This document shows, one piece after another, positions 41,617 through 46,762 of a stretch of 46,762 nucleotides of DNA. The notes below the pieces were generated by a model. The model had not been told where the DNA came from. It did not search any database and worked only from the letters and a program-made list of their open reading frames with translations. The translations under genes were made by a program, and so were the position numbers. The stretch covers positions 1-46,762 of the forward strand of contig JACPRP010000082.1 in NCBI GenBank assembly GCA_016189905.1. The letters run 5' to 3'. This DNA is from Chloroflexota bacterium (lineage in GTDB: Bacteria > Chloroflexota > UBA6077 > FW602-bin22 > JACPRP01). Within the stretch, counting starts at the first letter, position 1. Every line of letters starts with the position of its first letter.

Positions 41617-42508
41617 GGAATTACTGCGGGCTGGATACGAGGTCCTGGTCTACGATAACCTGTCTGTCGGCAGGCGAGAAAACCTACCGACGGAGCAATC
41701 GCGGTTGACGCTAATAGAAGAAGATATCCTTGATCTCGGCAAATTGCGGGATGCTGTTGCTAGCTTTGATCCTCAGATAATGTTCCACCTCGCCGCTATT
41801 CACTATATCCCCTACTGCAATGCCCATCCCTTGGAGACTATCCGGGTGAATGTGGAGGGAACTCAGGCAATCCTCGAGGCGTGTAAAACGGCTAACGTCC
41901 AACGAATCGTGGCGATATCCTCGGCGGCCGTCTATCGCATCTGTGACGAGGCTAACCGGGAGATGGACTTGGCGGCACCATGCGATATTTATGGGATAAG
42001 CAAGTTATTCGGCGAGCATCTTGTGCGGCTTTTCCACGAAGACACGGGAATCTCCTGTATGATTGCCAGATTGTTTAACGTGTACGGCCCGCGAGAGACG
42101 AATCCACACGTTATTCCCGCGCTGGTGGGACAGTTGCACCGCTCCAACACCGTTGATCTGGGCAACATCGATTGCAAGCGGGATTTCATTTACGTCGAGG
42201 ATGTGGCCCAGGCGCTGATCAGAATGGCTCATTGGCAAGGTGCGAGCTCTTGCGTCTTCAACCTTGGCACGGGACGTGAGTACTCGATACGCGAGCTTGT
42301 TGAGATATGCGAGCAAATTCTGGCGAAGCCGATCACGATCAGCGTGTCGCCGTCCTTGCAGCGGAGAACTGACAGAGGACACCTGTTGGCCGATATCACA
42401 AGAATTAGAACGTTGCTAGGCTGGGAGCCGAAATACGATTTGCCTCAAGGGATGACGGAATTGTTGATCCCCCTACTTGATCCTCTTGATCCTTCGATAG
42501 TTACATAG
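41561..42508 (+). CDS. NAD-dependent sugar-nucleotide epimerase (GalE-like)
   Basis: A 315-residue extended SDR enzyme starting at ATG 41561, eight bases after GGAGGAGG inside the previous gene. It has ITGGAGFVGSQL (8-14 Gly motif), FHLAAIHYIPYCNAHP, ISSAAVY, Tyr144-x3-Lys148 (YGISK), RLFNVYGPRETNPH and RDFIYVEDVAQAL. It should interconvert or dehydrate a nucleotide sugar for the nearby transferase. It is not the same type as the epimerase at 29161, which reads GGEGFVGSH. Confidence 0.9.
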   Translation: MPRAMITGGAGFVGSQLVRELLRAGYEVLVYDNLSVGRRENLPTEQSRLTLIEEDILDLGKLRDAVASFDPQIMFHLAAIHYIPYCNAHPLETIRVNVEGTQAILEACKTANVQRIVAISSAAVYRICDEANREMDLAAPCDIYGISKLFGEHLVRLFHEDTGISCMIARLFNVYGPRETNPHVIPALVGQLHRSNTVDLGNIDCKRDFIYVEDVAQALIRMAHWQGASSCVFNLGTGREYSIRELVEICEQILAKPITISVSPSLQRRTDRGHLLADITRIRTLLGWEPKYDLPQGMTELLIPLLDPLDPSIVT

Positions 42509-42579
42509 TACTAATATCTCTCCCCACCAGGTCATCTCCCCACTCAGTCGTACAGTCGATCTCTAGCCACATCGTACTA

Positions 42580-42608
42580 TTGACGCCTTATCGATAGGAC
42601 GGTAGAAT
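42580..42608 (+). promoter_or_regulatory. Promoter for the giant glycoside hydrolase
   Basis: TTGACG (42580-42585) and TAGAAT (42603-42608) with a 17-base spacer. The predicted leader is about 190 bases. Confidence 0.65.
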
Positions 42609-42639
42609 GGCGGCCCGGTTGACTGGAGATTGATCGGAT

Positions 42640-42675
42640 AACTGAACACCCAAAACTGAATAGCAGATAACTGAA
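42640..42675. repeat. Three AACTGAA direct repeats in the leader
   Basis: AACTGAA occurs at 42640, 42654 and 42669, about 14-15 bases apart, within the untranslated leader downstream of the promoter. They may bind a regulator or be simple repeats. Confidence 0.45.
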
Positions 42676-42803
42676 TACGGCGAACACCGACCTGATTTCG
42701 AGCGAGGTGTCTTCCGAGGCGCCCGTCGCGCGTTCGGCTCTGATTCAAATCCTACGAACCTAGCCGAGCGCAGAAAACCTGCTAGACGATGTGGAGGTGG
42801 AGT

Positions 42804-45800
42804 GTGAGGTTACTCAGTACGTTGTTGATCACTGTCATTCTGTTGGCTTCGGTGCCGGGCGTGACGTTGATTGCAAACCCCAGCAGAACGGAAGCGATTG
42901 ACCCCTTGAGCGTATCGTTTACCCCGAGTATCGCGGCGCCCGATACGACGGTGCTCAACGCTGGCTCGGGCATAATCTACTACCCCTGGGCCAATCCGTC
43001 GATTGAAGGGCGTTCCTACGTGAGTGGACGATCTCTGAGCGTGACGTGGACTGACTTTGAGCCGAACGAAGGCGATTTCCAATGGTGGCGGGTTGAGGAA
43101 GCGCTGGCAAACCTGCCCCCCGATCGCAAGGTGTGGTTCGCGATCCAGAACTTCAGTTACCCGGACCGAACGATCACCCCTGACTGGGTGTTTGCGGCGG
43201 GGGCGCGCTGGGTTCCCTCGGCGCACGATTCTTCGGTGAAGATTCCGGTGTACTGGGACCCGGTATTCAAGGCGAAGTGGGAAGCGACGATCGGGGCCTT
43301 TGCGGCGCGATACGATGGTGACCCGCGTTTGCTGGGGGTGAAGATCACTGGCCAGGGGCACTACGGGGAGATGGTTCCCGAGTGGGATCGGATCATCAAT
43401 GGGGATCGGCAGACGTGGGCCAATGTTGGATACTCGTTTGACGTGTGGGTGGCCCATCAGAAGTGGGCCATCGATATGTACATGAGCTACTTCCAGAAGA
43501 CGCCGGTGACGATCTGCATCGTGAATGACACGGCGTTGTGGGGGGAATCGCCGGCGACGGCGGTGCTGGACTATGGTGTGAACAAGTATGGGATGCGGCT
43601 GTACCCGAAGTGGGATGGAGCGGGGCCGAACATGCGTGGCGTGCCGGACATAATGTTGCGTTACCTGCCGCAAACGAATGTATTGTTTGAGGAAGAGGGG
43701 GCGTGGTTTGCGTGGGGTAACGGGACGCAGGATCAATGGTATCAGCAGGCGACGCAGGTAGCGGGGGCGCGGGCGTCGTACATGTGGGTGTTTGCGCAGG
43801 AGTTTGACAAGGCGGACCCGAATGGGAGTTCGTACAATCCGGCGATAGAGTGGCTGGCGAAGTATCTAGGGCCGCAGTTGTTCATAGGGGATGCGCAGGT
43901 GCCTGGGACGGCGAGTGCCGGCGGGTCGATGCAGCTATTGTTGCGGTGGGGCAATCGTGGGACCACGCCGTTGCGTCGGGCGCAGCGAGTGGGGATCAAA
44001 GATGTGCCGGGCTCGGCGATAGCGTTTGTGGACCTGGTGGATGGGAATGGGAACACGGCGTACCATTACGAGTTTGAGCCGTCAGTGCCGACGACGCAAT
44101 GGTATTCCAATACAGTGGTGGACGATTATGAAACGGTGAGCTTACCCGGGAACCTGGCTGCTGGGACGTATGAGGTGCGCGTTGGATTGAACAATCCGCA
44201 CCCGTATGCGCAAGGGGCGCGGTTCCGATTGCTGAACACGGACAGGAACGATGGGTCGGATCGGTATCGGATTGGGACAGTGCGGGTGACGGGGTCCGCG
44301 AATCCTGGGGGGGCGACGCCTACGGCGACGCCTGTGGCGACCTCGACGCCGGTGTCTTCTTCGTCAGGGAACGTGGCGTTAGGGCGTTCCGCGTTCAGTT
44401 CGTCGGTCGAGAACGCCGATCTCGTTGCCTCAGGCGCGGTGGACGGCAACACGAATACGCGCTGGGCGTCGGCCACTTCTGATCCGCAGTGGATGTACGT
44501 GGATCTTGGCGGCCGGTACGACGTAAACAGGGTGGTTCTGAAGTGGGAGACAGCCTACGGCAGCAGCTATCAGATTCAGGTCTCGGATGATGCGAGCAAC
44601 TGGACCACGATATACGATCGGACAGGTGGCACCGGGGGCACGGAGACGCTGAACGTGTCCGGCACCGGGCGATACGTGCGGATATACGGCACGTCGAGGG
44701 GGCAACCGTGGTGGGGATACTCGCTGTGGGAGTTCGAGGTCCACGGAGCGCCAGCAGGCTCCGGTGGCGCTCTGCAGCCGACCCCCACAGCCACTCCGGC
44801 ACCCCCCGCCTCGGTCAGTGGGGCGATTACGGTCAACTCCAGTCAGGTCGTGAGGACGATCAACCCGCTCTGGCTGGGTGGCGAGAACATCGACCAGCGG
44901 GAATGGGCTTACACGCCAGGCAATTATGGCGATGATCCGGCAACGTATAGGTTCGGCGTTGTCCGTATCTGGGATGTGCCGTTCTGGTCGGCGACCGCTG
45001 ATCAGGTTGACCAGGCGGTCAAGCGCGTGAAGTCTGCCGGGCTCGAGCCTTTGGTAATCATCATGAATCCGCAGCTCGGCGACCCAGGCTGGGCCGCCAG
45101 CCGGGTACAGCACTTCAAAGACATCGGCTACCCGGTTAAGTACTTCGAGATTGGGAACGAGAACGATATCAACGATTCGTCGACGCCTGATGGTCCTTAC
45201 GATGGGAACGGGTGGGCTTATTCTGATGCCTTCAACGCGGCTTACGACGCGATGAAGGCGGTGGATCCCTCCATAAAGGTTGGGGGACCGGCCGTGTCAG
45301 GATTAGGCGATTTCTTCCGGATATTCTTGGAGAGATCCGGCAGCCGAACCGATTTCGTCTCTTACCACAACTATGCCCCTTGGAACGACCAGGATGGGCA
45401 GATCGGCTTTCGTGGAGTGGCGCAGTACGCTAGAAGCATGATGAACCAATACGTCACGGACAATCAGTATCGCAAAAAGGGAGACGTGTTTCTGTTCCTG
45501 GGAGAGTGGGACCACGCATTCCAGGGGGCGCCCAACGCGATCTATTTCCTCTCGGCCGTTTACTGGCAAATCGCCGGTGGTTTAGATATGGCCACACGCT
45601 ACCAGCATAACGACTACTGGCGCGAGGAGTTCAACCAGCCGTGGGGTTACAGCCTCTACAATCAGGATGGAACGCGGAGAAGCGCGTTTTACTACCATCA
45701 GATCATCAGAGACTACGTTGGAGACCAGGTGCTGCAAAGCAGTTCTGACGACGGGGAGGTTCTGGTTCTAGGAACCAGAAGTTCGAATACCGGGGCTGTC

Positions 45801-46762
45801 AACGTGGTGGTTATGAACATGAAGGATCAGCCGATCACGAAGAGCATCGCCGTCCCGGGAGTTGCATCTAACTCGGCGGCGAAAGTTATCCTCTGGAATG
45901 ATCAGGTTTACCCGCCGAGGGAGGTTGACACCAGGGCATTGGCGCAAAGCAGCCTTACCTACGAGATCCCAGCCAAATCGACCGCCGTGTTCTCGATCGG
46001 CGGCAGCGGGCCAGTGTTGTTACCCTCGCCGACGCCAACCCGGATGCCTATCTTGACGCCGGCGCCGCCTTCGTCGGCGAATCTGGCGTTGAGGCGTTCC
46101 GCGTATAGTTCGTCGGTGGAGAACGCCGATCTTACCGGGTCCGGCGCGGTGGATGGCAACCCAAATACGCGCTGGTCGTCTGCCACTGCCGACCCGCAGT
46201 GGATGTACGTTGATCTTGGGGCCAGGTATAACATTAATAAGGTGGTCCTGAAGTGGGAGACAGCCTTTGGGAGCAACTATCAAATTCAGGTCTCGGATGA
46301 TACGACCAACTGGACCACGATATACAACCGGACTGATGGCACCGGAGGCACGGAGACGCTGAACGTGTCCGGCGCCGGACGATACGTGAGGATATATGGC
46401 ACTGCCAGGGGCTACTCGTGGTGGGGCTACTCGCTATGGGAGTTCGAGGTCTACGGAGGCCTCGCTAGCTCCATTGGCCCTCCGGCGCCGACCTCCACGC
46501 CAGTGCCCACGTCGCCCCCAGCGCCGACCTCCACGCCAGCGCCTACTTCGACACCGGTGCCAACGGCGCTTCCATCGGGTAATCTCGCGGCCGGCCGGCC
46601 CGCGTTTGCCTCGTCTGTCGAGAACGCCGATCTAGGACCTTCTGGCGCGGTGGATAGCAAGGCCAACACACGTTGGGCGTCGCTGGACTCTGATCTACAG
46701 TGGATGTACGTGGACCTTGGGGCCAGGTACAACATTAATAAAGTGGTTCTGAAGTGGGAGAC
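42804..46762 (+). CDS. Giant secreted multidomain glycoside hydrolase (3' truncated by window)
   Basis: An open frame of 1319 codons starts at GTG 42804, six bases after GGAGG, and runs off the window end without a stop. Residues 1-32 are a signal peptide. Residues about 50-500 form a TIM-barrel/DUF4832-like unit with WTDFEPNEGDFQWW and FEEEGAWF. A first F5/8C (CBM32-like) module covers about 520-647. A second, clan GH-A-like barrel (about 673-1066) has FEIGNEN with acid/base Glu786 and FLGEWDH with nucleophile Glu901, resembling GH39/GH5/GH51-type enzymes. F5/8C modules follow at about 1093-1220 and from 1258. Thr-Pro linkers join the parts. It probably degrades or remodels a complex polysaccharide outside the cell. 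Confidence 0.85.
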   Translation, partial: MRLLSTLLITVILLASVPGVTLIANPSRTEAIDPLSVSFTPSIAAPDTTVLNAGSGIIYYPWANPSIEGRSYVSGRSLSVTWTDFEPNEGDFQWWRVEEALANLPPDRKVWFAIQNFSYPDRTITPDWVFAAGARWVPSAHDSSVKIPVYWDPVFKAKWEATIGAFAARYDGDPRLLGVKITGQGHYGEMVPEWDRIINGDRQTWANVGYSFDVWVAHQKWAIDMYMSYFQKTPVTICIVNDTALWGESPATAVLDYGVNKYGMRLYPKWDGAGPNMRGVPDIMLRYLPQTNVLFEEEGAWFAWGNGTQDQWYQQATQVAGARASYMWVFAQEFDKADPNGSSYNPAIEWLAKYLGPQLFIGDAQVPGTASAGGSMQLLLRWGNRGTTPLRRAQRVGIKDVPGSAIAFVDLVDGNGNTAYHYEFEPSVPTTQWYSNTVVDDYETVSLPGNLAAGTYEVRVGLNNPHPYAQGARFRLLNTDRNDGSDRYRIGTVRVTGSANPGGATPTATPVATSTPVSSSSGNVALGRSAFSSSVENADLVASGAVDGNTNTRWASATSDPQWMYVDLGGRYDVNRVVLKWETAYGSSYQIQVSDDASNWTTIYDRTGGTGGTETLNVSGTGRYVRIYGTSRGQPWWGYSLWEFEVHGAPAGSGGALQPTPTATPAPPASVSGAITVNSSQVVRTINPLWLGGENIDQREWAYTPGNYGDDPATYRFGVVRIWDVPFWSATADQVDQAVKRVKSAGLEPLVIIMNPQLGDPGWAASRVQHFKDIGYPVKYFEIGNENDINDSSTPDGPYDGNGWAYSDAFNAAYDAMKAVDPSIKVGGPAVSGLGDFFRIFLERSGSRTDFVSYHNYAPWNDQDGQIGFRGVAQYARSMMNQYVTDNQYRKKGDVFLFLGEWDHAFQGAPNAIYFLSAVYWQIAGGLDMATRYQHNDYWREEFNQPWGYSLYNQDGTRRSAFYYHQIIRDYVGDQVLQSSSDDGEVLVLGTRSSNTGAVNVVVMNMKDQPITKSIAVPGVASNSAAKVILWNDQVYPPREVDTRALAQSSLTYEIPAKSTAVFSIGGSGPVLLPSPTPTRMPILTPAPPSSANLALRRSAYSSSVENADLTGSGAVDGNPNTRWSSATADPQWMYVDLGARYNINKVVLKWETAFGSNYQIQVSDDTTNWTTIYNRTDGTGGTETLNVSGAGRYVRIYGTARGYSWWGYSLWEFEVYGGLASSIGPPAPTSTPVPTSPPAPTSTPAPTSTPVPTALPSGNLAAGRPAFASSVENADLGPSGAVDSKANTRWASLDSDLQWMYVDLGARYNINKVVLKWE
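44361..46762. repeat. In-gene near-identical CBM32-like repeats
   Basis: Segments 44361-44745, 46077-46461 and 46575-46762 encode nearly the same F5/8C module, with long identical DNA runs such as TACGTGGATCTTGG-like and GTTCTGAAGTGGGAGAC. The third copy is cut by the window end. Similarity at the DNA level points to recent duplication or ongoing gene conversion. Confidence 0.8.

Noticed and set aside
42810-43736. 308-codon minus-strand frame opposite the glycoside hydrolase
   Set aside because: Its composition (Arg/His/Pro-rich) is that of an antisense shadow, whereas the plus strand gives a continuous recognised multidomain protein.
1-46762. tRNA or rRNA genes
   Set aside because: No cloverleaf with GTTCRA-type T-loop and no conserved rRNA segment was found on reading through both strands by eye.

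Overview
The window is a moderately GC-rich bacterial chromosome segment. Several traits point to a member of the Chloroflexota, probably an uncultivated Anaerolineae-like lineage. Secreted proteins carry long Thr-Pro linkers (TPT/TPTNTP). One ends in a short hydrophobic tail of the FIPAI type, often seen in that phylum. There is an archaeal-type phosphoglycerate mutase homologue, and TTG and GTG starts are frequent. This is an inference from gene content; no rRNA or tRNA gene is present to confirm it.

Left part (1-20.8 kb): mostly unlinked metabolic, envelope and regulatory genes. A polyferredoxin plus PCYCGC-lipoprotein pair (266-2115) is bracketed by inverted copies of a repeat. It is followed by a repeat-rich stretch, a two-component system on the minus strand (3065-5143), a small Cys-rich protein, a YeiH-type transporter that seems to lack its C-terminus with a one-TM mini-protein behind it, and an EndoIII-superfamily DNA glycosylase. 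Next come a membrane-anchored GH5+CBM3 glucanase and an L,D-transpeptidase. A strong consensus promoter then drives a structured non-coding RNA of about 240 nt with its own intrinsic terminator, and no RNA family was recognised for it. A remnant that appears to fuse the start of a XamI-type restriction enzyme to the end of its methyltransferase follows. After it lie an aldose 1-epimerase, an acyl-CoA dehydrogenase, a LytR-CpsA-Psr protein, RecQ and the phosphoglycerate mutase homologue.

Right part (21-42.5 kb): a large exopolysaccharide or glycan locus. It contains a methyltransferase, three radical-SAM enzymes (one B12-binding type, two with extra C-terminal cysteines), a Wzx-like flippase, an O-antigen ligase/polymerase, six glycosyltransferases, two sugar-nucleotide epimerases, a large protein of unknown function, a secreted Thr-Pro-rich protein and a LuxR-type regulator. 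Most genes overlap or nearly abut, so they are probably co-transcribed from 24.1 to 37.8 kb. A direct repeat of CTAACC-like hexamers with an 11-bp period lies upstream of both the first methyltransferase and the secreted protein, suggesting common control. The window ends inside a giant secreted glycoside hydrolase with two catalytic barrels and at least three near-identical F5/8C (CBM32-like) modules.

Throughout the left half there are small non-autonomous elements with TA-ended terminal inverted repeats. One has an identifiable empty site with TA duplication and a nested GC-rich palindrome.
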